Shown piece by piece: positions 1 to 7,043 of a stretch of DNA of 11,426 nucleotides. The first letter of the stretch is position 1. Each line of letters starts with the position of its first letter. The stretch comes from JBBIRT01 sp037441725. Lineage in GTDB: Bacteria > Desulfobacterota > BSN033 > UBA1163. The stretch spans positions 1-11,426 of the forward strand of contig JBBIRT010000106.1 in assembly GCA_037441725.1 (NCBI GenBank), in the 5' to 3' direction. A program made the translations under genes and the position numbers. Under the pieces are notes generated by a model. That model made no database searches and was not told where the DNA came from. It worked only from the letters and a program-made list of their open reading frames with translations.

Positions 1-143
1 ATGATCTTGGGAGAGACCTTTGGATCCAGAGTGATGGCGATGGGGCTTCCAGGTGCTTGGGTGATCATCACCCATGAAATGATACTGATCCCGATGAGGG
101 TGAGAAGCATATAAAAGAGGCGTCTCAGAATAAATGAAACCAT
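1..143 (-). CDS. ABC transporter permease, DppB/OppB type (partial, N-terminus only)
   Basis: This is the first 47 codons of a gene whose rest lies beyond the left edge. It reads MVSFILRRLFYMLLTLIG and continues with a hydrophobic segment ending near ISWVMITQAPGSP. An arginine pair, a first membrane helix and a short periplasmic stretch with a P-G-x-P motif are typical of the N-terminus of DppB/OppB peptide-transporter permeases. The ATG at 141-143 follows the stop of the upstream binding-protein gene by only 3 bases. A GGAG sequence about 9 bases before the ATG lies inside the end of that gene, so the two are almost certainly cotranscribed and translationally coupled. The protein would form half of the inner-membrane channel for peptides or similar solutes. 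The substrate cannot be judged from this fragment. Confidence 0.85.
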   Translation of the reverse strand, partial: MVSFILRRLFYMLLTLIGISIISWVMITQAPGSPIAITLDPKVSPKI

Positions 144-146
144 GAT

Positions 147-1781
147 CTATTTCTCCAGAACGGTTTCCCTTGGGACAGTCCAATGAATCAGATCGTACAT
201 TAAGCCTGCCTTTTCCAATTTGATGGGTTGAGTAATCTTCTCGCCTGAGGAATTTTCTTTCAACAATACAAATTTCTTTCGAAGGGCAGAGATCCCCAAA
301 GGCACATAGAGAAAGGTATAGGGCTGATCCTCTGCTATCAATTCATGGATCCGCCAGTAGATTTTTTTCCTCTTCTCAAGATCATATTCCTTTCGGCCCT
401 CTTCCCAAAGCCGATCCACCTCAGGATTTTGATAGGAGACAAAGTTAAAACCCTTTTCGATCTGACTGGAATGCCAGATTTCATAGGCATCTGGATCGAC
501 CGAAAGTCCCCAGCCGAGAATACAGGCATCAAAATGTTTAGTATTAATAAAGTTCTTGAGAAAAACACTCCATTCATACGTTTCAAAGGTCACATCCATT
601 CCAATTTCTCGAAGCTGTCGTTGGACCAGGACTCCCACATCCTTTCGGATATCGTTCCCGCTATTGGTAATGAGGGTAAACCTGAAGGGCTTTCCATCCT
701 TAATCAAAATTCCGTTTCTATCTTTATCCTTCCAACCTGCCTCAGCCAAGAGCTCTTGAGCCTTCTTAGGGTCATAGGGAATAGGCTTGACATGAGGGTT
801 TGAATACCAGAGGTGGTTGGGAAATGGACCTGTGGCCACCTGCCCCAATCCATAAAGTACATACTGGACAATCTCCTCCCGATTGATGGCATGGGTGAGG
901 GCAAGACGAACTCGTCTATCCTGAAAAAGCTCCTTTTTCAGATTATATCCGAGGTAGGTATATCCTAAGCTGGGTTGGGAATAGGTGTTTAGAAAAGGAA
1001 TCTGGCTCATGCGTCGGTATTCATAAGGGAAGATACCTGAATGATCCACACCTCCGGTAAGAACTTCCATCTCATTGAGGGGAGTTTCAGGAATGATCCT
1101 GTAAATGATTCGATCCAGATTGGGCCTCTTTTCAAAATATTTGGGATTGGCCTCGAGGACGATCTTTTCATCAGTGACCCACTCGACGAAACGAAAAGGG
1201 CCTGTCCCGATGGGATTTCGATTAAAGGGAGTGGTGTTGATATCCTCTTTTTCAAGGAGGTGTTTTGGGATGATCCCGATAGACCAGGTCTCTAACCCTG
1301 GAGAAAAGGGTTGTCTATAAGTGACGCGAAATGTATAGGGATCTAAAACCTCTGCCTTTTTAACCAATTCGAAACTACTCCGACGGACGGTATTGGTCTT
1401 GTCATCCATGATCTTGTCATAGGTAAATTTCACATCTTCAGCCGTAAATTCCTTTCCATCATGCCAGAAGACTCCTTTTCTTATATAGAAAGTGATGATA
1501 GGTTCAGGCCCATTTTCGACCTTCCAGGATTCTGCCAATTCACCCACGAATCCATCGAGATCTCGATTATATTTAATCAGGCCGTTGAAAACCAAAGCAT
1601 TGATTTCACTGGAGGCAGAGTCCTGGGCAAGAACAGGATTAAGAAAGGAGGCATCGCCAATCGAGCTGATGATGAGCTGGTTGACCTTTTGGGGAGGTTT
1701 GGATCCAATAAAGGCAATATTGATCCCTAAGAGTAAGAGAAAGAAGATGGGGAAGATAGAGAGAAGGGTTTTAATTCGCAG
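147..1781 (-). CDS. Peptide/oligopeptide ABC transporter substrate-binding protein (SBP family 5), probable CTG start
   Basis: This is an extracytoplasmic solute-binding protein of the DppA/OppA family (SBP_bac_5), which captures peptides or related solutes for the permease encoded next. The mature part carries family hallmarks: GDASFLNPVLAQDSASSEIN near residues 43-62, VFNGLIKYN, the ITFYIRKGVFWHDGKEFTAEDV block, GTGPFRFVEW, and RVRLALTHAINREEIVQ. No ATG, GTG or TTG upstream of 1595 is in frame, yet coding similarity clearly extends past the TTG at 1593-1595. A CTG at 1779-1781 gives (M)RIKTLLSIFPIFFLLLLGIN, a good uncleaved or Sec-type signal segment without a lipobox. It has AAGGA 8 bases upstream and a promoter ending about 35 bases upstream. 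From there the protein is 544 residues, normal for the family. Function is confident. The start codon is inferred; an ATT at 1800-1802 or a sequencing frameshift are the alternatives. Confidence 0.88.
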   Translation of the reverse strand: MRIKTLLSIFPIFFLLLLGINIAFIGSKPPQKVNQLIISSIGDASFLNPVLAQDSASSEINALVFNGLIKYNRDLDGFVGELAESWKVENGPEPIITFYIRKGVFWHDGKEFTAEDVKFTYDKIMDDKTNTVRRSSFELVKKAEVLDPYTFRVTYRQPFSPGLETWSIGIIPKHLLEKEDINTTPFNRNPIGTGPFRFVEWVTDEKIVLEANPKYFEKRPNLDRIIYRIIPETPLNEMEVLTGGVDHSGIFPYEYRRMSQIPFLNTYSQPSLGYTYLGYNLKKELFQDRRVRLALTHAINREEIVQYVLYGLGQVATGPFPNHLWYSNPHVKPIPYDPKKAQELLAEAGWKDKDRNGILIKDGKPFRFTLITNSGNDIRKDVGVLVQRQLREIGMDVTFETYEWSVFLKNFINTKHFDACILGWGLSVDPDAYEIWHSSQIEKGFNFVSYQNPEVDRLWEEGRKEYDLEKRKKIYWRIHELIAEDQPYTFLYVPLGISALRKKFVLLKENSSGEKITQPIKLEKAGLMYDLIHWTVPRETVLEK

Positions 1782-1789
1782 AGGCCATT

Positions 1790-1794
1790 TCCTT
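1790..1794 (-). promoter_or_regulatory. Ribosome binding site deciding the CTG start of the binding-protein gene
   Basis: On the minus strand the sequence reads AAGGA, then 8 bases, then CTG at 1779-1781. This spacing is normal. An ATG at 1786-1788 is only about one base away from AAGGA, is out of frame with the gene and meets TAA after five codons, so it is not the start. The site supports CTG initiation, with no experimental proof. Confidence 0.5.
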
Positions 1795-1815
1795 TCTCTA
1801 ATAAATTTAAAAATT

Positions 1816-1844
1816 ATTATAGAAGAAAAATGGTCTCTTCACAA
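1816..1844 (-). promoter_or_regulatory. Sigma-70-type promoter for the peptide-transporter genes
   Basis: On the minus strand a perfect TATAAT (1816-1821) lies 17 bases downstream of TTGTGA (1839-1844, 4 of 6 matches to TTGACA). Transcription would begin near 1809, giving a leader of about 28 bases before the CTG start. The promoter sits in the gap after rlpA, so the transporter genes need not depend on rlpA transcription. Confidence 0.6.
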
Positions 1845-1863
1845 CCTATGTTTATCTTATCCC

Positions 1864-2616
1864 CTAACGACTTGTGATTAAGACATTGAACCCCATCTGG
1901 GAGAGCTTTTCTGCTATGGTCCAGGCGGCATCCCGAGTGTCAAACTGACCTATCCTAACCCGATGATACTTCTGAGTCAGAGTTTCAAGGGTGGTCACAT
2001 AGACATCCTCAAAATATTTTCGAAGCTGTTCGGCCAATTTCTGAGCAAGACTCTCATCGGCAAAAGATCCCACTTGAAGGGTGAATCGCTGCACGGGTTC
2101 AATTCCTGGAATCAGGACCTCAACTTTGACCAAAGCAGTTCCTTTCTCCCACATTCCGAGCATTTGGGCAGCCGCATAAGAGACATCGATTATTCTCTCC
2201 TTTACAAACGGGCCTCGATCATTGACCTTCAGCTCAAGGGATCGGCCATTTTCAAGATTGGTGACCATTACAATCGTCCCTAAGGGAAGAGTATTATGGG
2301 CACAGGTGAGCTGGTACATATCATAGATTTCACCGCTTGAAGTTGGCCTCCCATGGAATTCCCCTCCATACCAAGAGGCCACTCCATACTGAACCTCTCG
2401 AGTCTCTCCTTTTTCGATTCTTGGTCCTGCTTCTAACGCTGAAATGGATTTTCGATCCTGGATGTCCTTCTTTTTGATCTCCTTTCTTTCAGGGAGAGAG
2501 GGGCTCCGATCTATCCCCACATGATGTTTTGGGAGGCAGGCATCTAAAAAAAGAGAAATGAAGGTAAGGAGAAAAAGAAATAAAAAATGAATAGTTGTGA
2601 ATCTTAATTTTTCCAT
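1864..2616 (-). CDS. rlpA: RlpA-family septal ring lytic transglycosylase, SPOR-domain lipoprotein
   Basis: RlpA proteins are outer-membrane lipoproteins that cleave denuded glycan strands of peptidoglycan at division sites. The 250-residue product starts with a lysine/arginine-containing n-region and a hydrophobic stretch (about 10-24), ending in L-D-A-C with the candidate lipidated Cys27. Asp at lipobox position -2 is unusual. A charged linker follows. The double-psi beta-barrel domain (about 76-168) contains YGVASWYGGEFHGRPTSSGE, then CAHNTLPLGT with His107 and VNDRGPF with Asp133. These match the catalytic His and Asp known in Pseudomonas RlpA. Residues 176-250 form a SPOR domain (FTLQVGSFADESLAQKLAEQ), which binds denuded septal glycan. 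AGGAGAG precedes the ATG at normal spacing. The gene is divergent from pdxA and is followed by the transporter genes on the same strand. Confidence 0.93.
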   Translation of the reverse strand: MEKLRFTTIHFLFLFLLTFISLFLDACLPKHHVGIDRSPSLPERKEIKKKDIQDRKSISALEAGPRIEKGETREVQYGVASWYGGEFHGRPTSSGEIYDMYQLTCAHNTLPLGTIVMVTNLENGRSLELKVNDRGPFVKERIIDVSYAAAQMLGMWEKGTALVKVEVLIPGIEPVQRFTLQVGSFADESLAQKLAEQLRKYFEDVYVTTLETLTQKYHRVRIGQFDTRDAAWTIAEKLSQMGFNVLITSR

Positions 2617-2663
2617 TTTGAGCTCTCCTGTTCTCTTTTGATCCTTAGCCCCAATTACTACTA

Positions 2664-2692
2664 ATGATTCTCAAATCCAGGTCTCCTGTCAA
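2664..2692 (-). promoter_or_regulatory. Sigma-70-type promoter for rlpA
   Basis: On the minus strand a perfect TTGACA (2687-2692) is followed after exactly 17 bases by AATCAT (2664-2669, 4 of 6 matches to TATAAT). Transcription would start near 2657, about 40 bases before the rlpA ATG. Confidence 0.6.
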
Positions 2693-2697
2693 GATTA

Positions 2698-2719
2698 TTT
2701 TTTAGAGATCTCTGAAAAA
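2698..2719. repeat. 22-bp near-perfect palindrome in the rlpA/pdxA divergent spacer
   Basis: AGAGATCTCT (2704-2713) is flanked by a T run on the left and an A run on the right. The whole 22 bases are self-complementary apart from one mismatched pair (2703/2714). It lies just upstream of the rlpA -35 element, so it could be an operator or a topological element. No known regulator motif is recognised. Confidence 0.45.
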
Positions 2720-2808
2720 ATATTTAATAAAACTTTTTTGAATGGGTTGGACTTCTATGGTTATGGGTTTCACTGGCTCGTCTGGTTCTGGTAGGTTAAA
2801 ATAAGGCT

Positions 2809-3813
2809 ATGAAACCTCCCATCATTGGAATCACTATGGGTGATCCCACAGGCATTGGTCCTGAAATCATTGCAAAGGCCTTTTCTAATGAGAATCTATT
2901 TTATGAATGTCGACCGATCGTCTTTGGGGATCAAGGAGTTTTGCATAGGGCCATTCAATTGCAAAACCTTCCTATATCCTTGGAAGTCGTTGAAGAGATC
3001 CCAGAGGAAGGATACCATCCTAAGAAGATCTTCTTAATCCCTGTAAGCCACCTGGGGATCACTTCTCTTCATTTTGGAAAGCCAGATAGAGTGTGTGGGG
3101 AGGCCATGGTAAAATATATCGAGGAGGCAGTAAATTTTGTAAGGGCTGGAAAGATCGATGCCATTACAACCTGCCCAATCAATAAAAATGCGATGAATAT
3201 AGCTGGATATCCATTTGCTGGGCATACCGAACTATTGGCCCATCTTGTGGGAGCCCCATCTGTAGCCATGATGTTTATTGGTTCGAGGTGGAGGATCGTG
3301 TTGGTTACAACCCATCTTCCACTCAAAGAGGTTTCGAAATGGATTACGGCAACACATATCCTCTCCATCCTTCAGATAACAGACGAGGGGATGAAAAGAT
3401 ATTTCAAAATATCTCAACCGAAGATGGCAATTCTTGGTCTTAATCCTCATTGCGGAGAAGAGGGACTATTAGGGGAGGAAGAGATTAAAGAGATCATTCC
3501 TGCAATTAGAGAGGCAAAATCCCTCGGTATGGATATTGAGGGACCTTTTTCAGCTGACTCATTCTTTAACCTCTCGAAGCCTTTCTCATTTGATGTAATC
3601 ATCTCTATGTATCATGATCAGGGTCTTATTCCCATAAAGATGTTTGATTTTAGGGAGGCAGTCAATTTCACCTTAGGATTGCCATTTATCCGAACATCTG
3701 TGGATCATGGGACGGCCTATGATATTGCTGGGAAGGGATTGGCCGATCCATCTAATCTTATAAAATCAATTCTAACTGCTGCTAATCTTTTGAAATTAAA
3801 GAATAATTATTAA
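2809..3813 (+). CDS. pdxA: 4-hydroxythreonine-4-phosphate dehydrogenase
   Basis: PdxA oxidises 4-phospho-hydroxy-L-threonine with NAD(P)+. The product decarboxylates and is condensed by PdxJ in the DXP-dependent route to pyridoxal phosphate in the cytoplasm. The 334-residue protein has normal length for the family and shows its landmarks in order: ITMGDPTGIGPEI near the N-terminus, TCPINKNAMN (about 121-130), GHTELLAHL with substrate-binding His139, and the three metal-ligand histidines expected from E. coli PdxA (His169 in TTHLPL, His214 in NPHCGE, His269 in YHDQG). RTSVDHGTAYDIAGKG lies near the C-terminus. The ribosome site is weak (AAGG two bases before ATG). No other vitamin B6 gene is nearby. 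A catabolic PdxA paralogue cannot be excluded, but the core motifs are those of the biosynthetic enzyme. Confidence 0.95.
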   Translation: MKPPIIGITMGDPTGIGPEIIAKAFSNENLFYECRPIVFGDQGVLHRAIQLQNLPISLEVVEEIPEEGYHPKKIFLIPVSHLGITSLHFGKPDRVCGEAMVKYIEEAVNFVRAGKIDAITTCPINKNAMNIAGYPFAGHTELLAHLVGAPSVAMMFIGSRWRIVLVTTHLPLKEVSKWITATHILSILQITDEGMKRYFKISQPKMAILGLNPHCGEEGLLGEEEIKEIIPAIREAKSLGMDIEGPFSADSFFNLSKPFSFDVIISMYHDQGLIPIKMFDFREAVNFTLGLPFIRTSVDHGTAYDIAGKGLADPSNLIKSILTAANLLKLKNNY

Positions 3814-3836
3814 TTTCTTAATTCAATAAAAAGATA

Positions 3837-3865
3837 TTGACAAACGTTGTGATTTAGGCTAAAAG
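3837..3865 (+). promoter_or_regulatory. Sigma-70-type promoter for the thiolase/crotonase/etf cluster
   Basis: A perfect TTGACA (3837-3842) is followed by a 17-base spacer and TAAAAG (3860-3865, 4 of 6 matches). The predicted start near 3872 leaves a leader of about 80 AT-rich bases before the thiolase ATG. It is the only good promoter seen ahead of the four genes. Confidence 0.6.
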
Positions 3866-3951
3866 ACATACTTGTGAAAAAAATCTTTTATTCAATTTAG
3901 AACAGATCTAAGTCTTGATTTTTATTTGGTAGGATTGCAAAGGAGATCTGA

Positions 3952-5235
3952 ATGAGAGAAGTGGTAATTGTAAGTGGTGTAAGAACGGCTATCGGGACAT
4001 TTGGTGCATCATTAAAGGATGTTTCAGCCGTCAAATTGGGATCAGTTGTTATCAAAGAGGTTCTCAGAAAGGTTGGTCTTAAGCCGATTGTCAAGAATGA
4101 GCTCCTTGAGGTTGGTCCTGATGCCTTTAAATCTGCAGGCATGACCGAGCTTGAAAAAACCCATTACCAGTGGGATGAGTCTTCACAGGGAGTTCAGATT
4201 GATGAGGTGATCATGGGGAATGTCCTTCAAGCTGGACAGGGACAGAATTCAGCCAGGCAGGCCATGATCTATGCAGGGATTCCAAAAGAGACCAATGCCT
4301 TTACAGTCAATAAGATCTGTGCATCAGGGTTAAAGGCTATTGCCCTCGGTGCCCAATCGATCCTCGCAGGGGAGGCCGAGATTGTGATCGCAGGGGGGAT
4401 GGAAAATATGAGCCAGGCCCCTTATGCATTTCCTCAGGGTCGTTGGGGAGCCAGGATGTTCAACCAAGAGATGGTTGATTTGATGGTATTTGATGGCCTC
4501 TTTGAAATTTTCTATGGATATCATATGGGGATGACGGCTGAGAATATCGCAGAGAAATTTGGGATTTCAAGAAAAGAGCAGGATGAGTTGGGACTATTAA
4601 GCCACCAAAGAGCAAGGGCGGCCATTAAAAATGGTTTTTTCAAAGAGGAGATTGTTCCAGTCGTGATCCCACAGAAGAAAGGGGACCCTATCGTCTTTGA
4701 TACAGATGAGAGGCCTATGGAGACCTCCTTGGAGAAGATGGCCAAACTTCCCACTGCCTTTAAGCCTGGGGGAACGGTTACAGCAGGGAATGCTTCGGGG
4801 ATCAATGATGCCGCTGCTGCAGTTCTTTTAATGTCCAAGGAAATGGCCAAATCCCTGAATTTGGAACCGATGGGAACGATTCGTTCCTATGCCTCGGGTG
4901 GAGTTGATCCAGCCTATATGGGCCTGGGTCCAATCCCTGCAGTGAGAAAGGTTTTTAAAAAGACGGGGATCACGTTGAATGATATCGGATTGGTTGAGTT
5001 GAATGAGGCCTTTGCCTCCCAGGCAATTGCATGTATCCGTGAATTGAAATTTGACCTTGAGAAGACCAATGTCAATGGAAGTGGAATCTCTCTTGGTCAC
5101 CCGATTGGGTGTACGGGTGCAAGATTGATTGTTACGCTCCTTCACGAGATGAAACGACGAAAGGTCAACCTTGGTCTTGCCACCCTCTGTATTGGAGGAG
5201 GACAAGGCATGGCTATGATCGTCGAGAAGAGTTAG
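3952..5235 (+). CDS. Acetyl-CoA C-acetyltransferase / thiolase
   Basis: This thiolase catalyses reversible thiolytic cleavage of 3-ketoacyl-CoA, or condensation of acetyl-CoA, in the cytoplasm. The N-terminal VIVSGVRTAIGTFGASLKD is characteristic. The nucleophile is Cys123 in NKICASGLKA. The other catalytic elements are NEAF (351-354), His383 in GHPIGCTGAR and Cys413 in LCIGGGQG, so all active-site residues are present. At 427 residues it is about 35 longer than typical bacterial thiolases near 390. The extra length lies between the first helix and the VIMGNVLQAG strand, roughly residues 45-80, and is charged. AGGAGAT precedes the ATG. It heads a cluster with enoyl-CoA hydratase and ETF genes, pointing to short-chain acyl-CoA metabolism. 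Chain-length preference and direction cannot be read from the sequence. Confidence 0.95.
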   Translation: MREVVIVSGVRTAIGTFGASLKDVSAVKLGSVVIKEVLRKVGLKPIVKNELLEVGPDAFKSAGMTELEKTHYQWDESSQGVQIDEVIMGNVLQAGQGQNSARQAMIYAGIPKETNAFTVNKICASGLKAIALGAQSILAGEAEIVIAGGMENMSQAPYAFPQGRWGARMFNQEMVDLMVFDGLFEIFYGYHMGMTAENIAEKFGISRKEQDELGLLSHQRARAAIKNGFFKEEIVPVVIPQKKGDPIVFDTDERPMETSLEKMAKLPTAFKPGGTVTAGNASGINDAAAAVLLMSKEMAKSLNLEPMGTIRSYASGGVDPAYMGLGPIPAVRKVFKKTGITLNDIGLVELNEAFASQAIACIRELKFDLEKTNVNGSGISLGHPIGCTGARLIVTLLHEMKRRKVNLGLATLCIGGGQGMAMIVEKS

Positions 5236-5243
5236 GGGTGATT

Positions 5244-5259
5244 TGGGTAACATTACCCA
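5244..5259. repeat. 16-bp palindrome in the thiolase/crotonase gap
   Basis: TGGGTAA and its exact complement TTACCCA are separated by CA. It starts 8 bases after the thiolase stop, within a 67-base gap. There is no T run, so it is not an intrinsic terminator. It may be an operator-like or mRNA-processing hairpin. Confidence 0.4.
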
Positions 5260-5302
5260 CTTACTCCCTGAAGCGCTACAACATCCAGGCACGGAGAAAA
5301 AG

Positions 5303-6085
5303 ATGGACTTTAAAAACATTTTATTATCCTTTGAGGGCGAAATCGGAATTCTCACCATAAATCGGCCAAAGGCGCTTAATGCTTTAAATATGGAGACCCT
5401 TCAAGAGATTCAAATGGGAATCGAAGAGGCTAAAGGCCATTCAGAGATGAAGGTCCTGATTCTAACAGGCAGTGGTGAGAAGGCTTTTGTGGCAGGAGCG
5501 GATATTGCTGAGATGAGAGGGATGAATTCGATTGAGGCCTTAAACTTTTCAAAATTGGGACATCTCACTCTAAGAATGATTCAAGATCTCGATCGTCCTG
5601 TGATTGCAGCAGTCAATGGTTATGCCCTTGGAGGAGGCACTGAAGTGGCCCTGGCTTGTGATTTCATCTATGCCTCTGAGAACGCGCGGTTTGGACTTCC
5701 AGAGGTTACCCTTGGCATCTTTCCGGGGTTTGGAGGAACCCAGAGGCTTCCTCGTCTGATTGGAAAAGGGAGGGCAAAGGAATTGATCTTTACAGGAAGG
5801 ATGATCACTGCCCAGGAGGCCTATCAGATGGGGATCGTCAATCAAGTCTTTCCACAGGTTTCTTTGATGGAGGAAACTAAAAAGGTGGCCCTCCAGATCG
5901 CAGCCAATGGAGCGATTGGGGTAAAATTAGCAAAGATGGTTGTGGATACAGGTTATAATATGGATTTAACAGAAGCGTGTAACCTTGAATCCTATGCCTT
6001 CGGCATTGGATTTGCCACTGAAGATCAGAAGGAAGGAATGACGGCATTCCTTGAAAAGAGGAAGCCCATTTTCAAAGGAAAGTGA
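5303..6085 (+). CDS. Enoyl-CoA hydratase (crotonase family)
   Basis: The enzyme adds water to trans-2-enoyl-CoA to give 3-hydroxyacyl-CoA. The ATG at 5303 was chosen because GGAG lies 6 bases upstream and the product then starts MDFKNILLSFEGEIGILTIN, as crotonases do, with the standard length of 260 residues. An upstream TTG at 5243 in the same frame would add 20 residues without similarity. AFVAGADIAEM (61-71) and GYALGGGTEVALACDF (106-121) form the oxyanion hole and CoA pocket. Glu114 and Glu134 (in LPEVTLG) align with the two catalytic glutamates of rat mitochondrial hydratase, which supports hydratase over isomerase or other crotonase activities. GGTQRLPR follows as usual. The gene follows the thiolase by 67 bases and precedes etfB by 10 bases, so it belongs to the same operon. 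Confidence 0.93.
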   Translation: MDFKNILLSFEGEIGILTINRPKALNALNMETLQEIQMGIEEAKGHSEMKVLILTGSGEKAFVAGADIAEMRGMNSIEALNFSKLGHLTLRMIQDLDRPVIAAVNGYALGGGTEVALACDFIYASENARFGLPEVTLGIFPGFGGTQRLPRLIGKGRAKELIFTGRMITAQEAYQMGIVNQVFPQVSLMEETKKVALQIAANGAIGVKLAKMVVDTGYNMDLTEACNLESYAFGIGFATEDQKEGMTAFLEKRKPIFKGK

Positions 6086-6095
6086 GGAGGATAAA

Positions 6096-6896
6096 GTGAA
6101 GATCGCAGTTTGTGTCAAACAGGTTCCAGATACGACCGATGTTAAGATCGACCCCAAGACCAATACCTTGATTCGAGAAGGTGTGGCAAGCATTACTAAC
6201 CCCTTCGATGAGTACGCCATCGAGGAAGCTCTCCTTCTCAAAGAAAAGCACGGCGGAGAGGTTCATGTGCTCACTATGGGTCCACCTCAAGCCATCGAGG
6301 TACTGAAGAATGCCCTGGCCGTGGGTTCGGATAAGGTCTATTTGGTTTCAGATCGGGCCTTTGCAGGGGCAGATACCCTCGCTACTGCTTATACGGTGGC
6401 TAAAACGATTCAGACGGTCATTGGAGAAGTGGATCTGGTAATCTGTGGGAAACAGGCCATTGATGGCGATACAGCACAAGTAGGACCAGGGATTGCCACC
6501 CGCCTGGGAATCCCGCAATTAACCTATGTTTCAAAGATTAAAGAGATCGACTTGGGGAAGAAGAAGATTGTAGTAGAAAGACTTTTGGAACATGGAAGAG
6601 AGATTGTTGAATCAAGCCTGCCTGCTCTGATCACCGTGGTCAAGGATATTAATGAGCCGAGACTGCCCTCCCTCTTAGGAATTAAAAAGGCAGCAAAGGC
6701 TCAGATCCCTACATTAACTGCAAAGGATATCGGGGCAGATGAGAATCGAATCGGATTGAAGGGATCGCCCACTTGGGTGACGAAAGTCTTTTCCCCTGAA
6801 GCCCGAGGAGGGAGTGGAGAGATGTTAAAAGGGGAATTGTCAGAGGTCATCCCCCTTTTAGTGAATAAATTGATGGATACGAAGTTTATAAAATAA
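6096..6896 (+). CDS. etfB: Electron transfer flavoprotein beta subunit
   Basis: EtfB pairs with EtfA to carry electrons between acyl-CoA dehydrogenases and a membrane quinone reductase or other partner. The GTG at 6096 is taken as start because GAGGAGG lies 5 bases upstream and the product then begins (M)KIAVCVKQVPDTTDVKIDP, the family N-terminus. The earlier in-frame ATG at 6051 overlaps the crotonase gene and adds nothing conserved. The 266-residue length is normal. VICGKQAIDGDTAQVGPGIA (115-134) is the EtfB signature holding the nucleotide phosphate. The C-terminal region contains the recognition-loop block LPSLLGIKKAAKAQIP (190-205). Bifurcating and ordinary ETFs cannot be told apart securely from this. 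The gene is 10 bases after the hydratase and 147 bases before etfA, the gap being filled by repeats. Confidence 0.94.
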   Translation: MKIAVCVKQVPDTTDVKIDPKTNTLIREGVASITNPFDEYAIEEALLLKEKHGGEVHVLTMGPPQAIEVLKNALAVGSDKVYLVSDRAFAGADTLATAYTVAKTIQTVIGEVDLVICGKQAIDGDTAQVGPGIATRLGIPQLTYVSKIKEIDLGKKKIVVERLLEHGREIVESSLPALITVVKDINEPRLPSLLGIKKAAKAQIPTLTAKDIGADENRIGLKGSPTWVTKVFSPEARGGSGEMLKGELSEVIPLLVNKLMDTKFIK

Positions 6897-6916
6897 TTTA
6901 AACCAAATATACCCTT

Positions 6917-7020
6917 GGAATTATGGAATATTGGAATACTGGAATAATGGAATAATGGGAAAGAAAGAGGGCAGAAGATTGGGGTTACCCAACATTCCAA
7001 TATTCCGCTGTTCCATTATT
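6917..7020. repeat. 8-bp GGAAT tandem repeats with inverted copies between etfB and etfA
   Basis: Five GGAAT units start at 6917, 6925, 6933, 6941 and 6949, an exact 8-base period (GGAATTAT, GGAATATT, GGAATACT, GGAATAAT, GGAATAAT). After a 40-base centre, three inverted units recur with the same period (TTCC at 6995, 7003 and 7011). The longest perfect inverted match is GGAATATTGGAAT (6925-6937) with ATTCCAATATTCC (6994-7006). Many registers could pair as a long hairpin in RNA. It looks like an intergenic palindromic repeat element rather than a terminator, because etfA must be transcribed through it. Confidence 0.75.
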
Positions 7021-7043
7021 TTAGCCTTTGATAGGAGGAACGA

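Noticed and set aside
4828..5358. 176-codon open frame on the minus strand across the thiolase end and crotonase start
   Set aside because: It is antisense to the catalytic motifs of the thiolase, has no family resemblance and no ribosome site.
6917..7020. CRISPR array
   Set aside because: The repeat unit is 8 bases with no spacers and the second block is inverted. CRISPR repeats are longer and direct with unique spacers.
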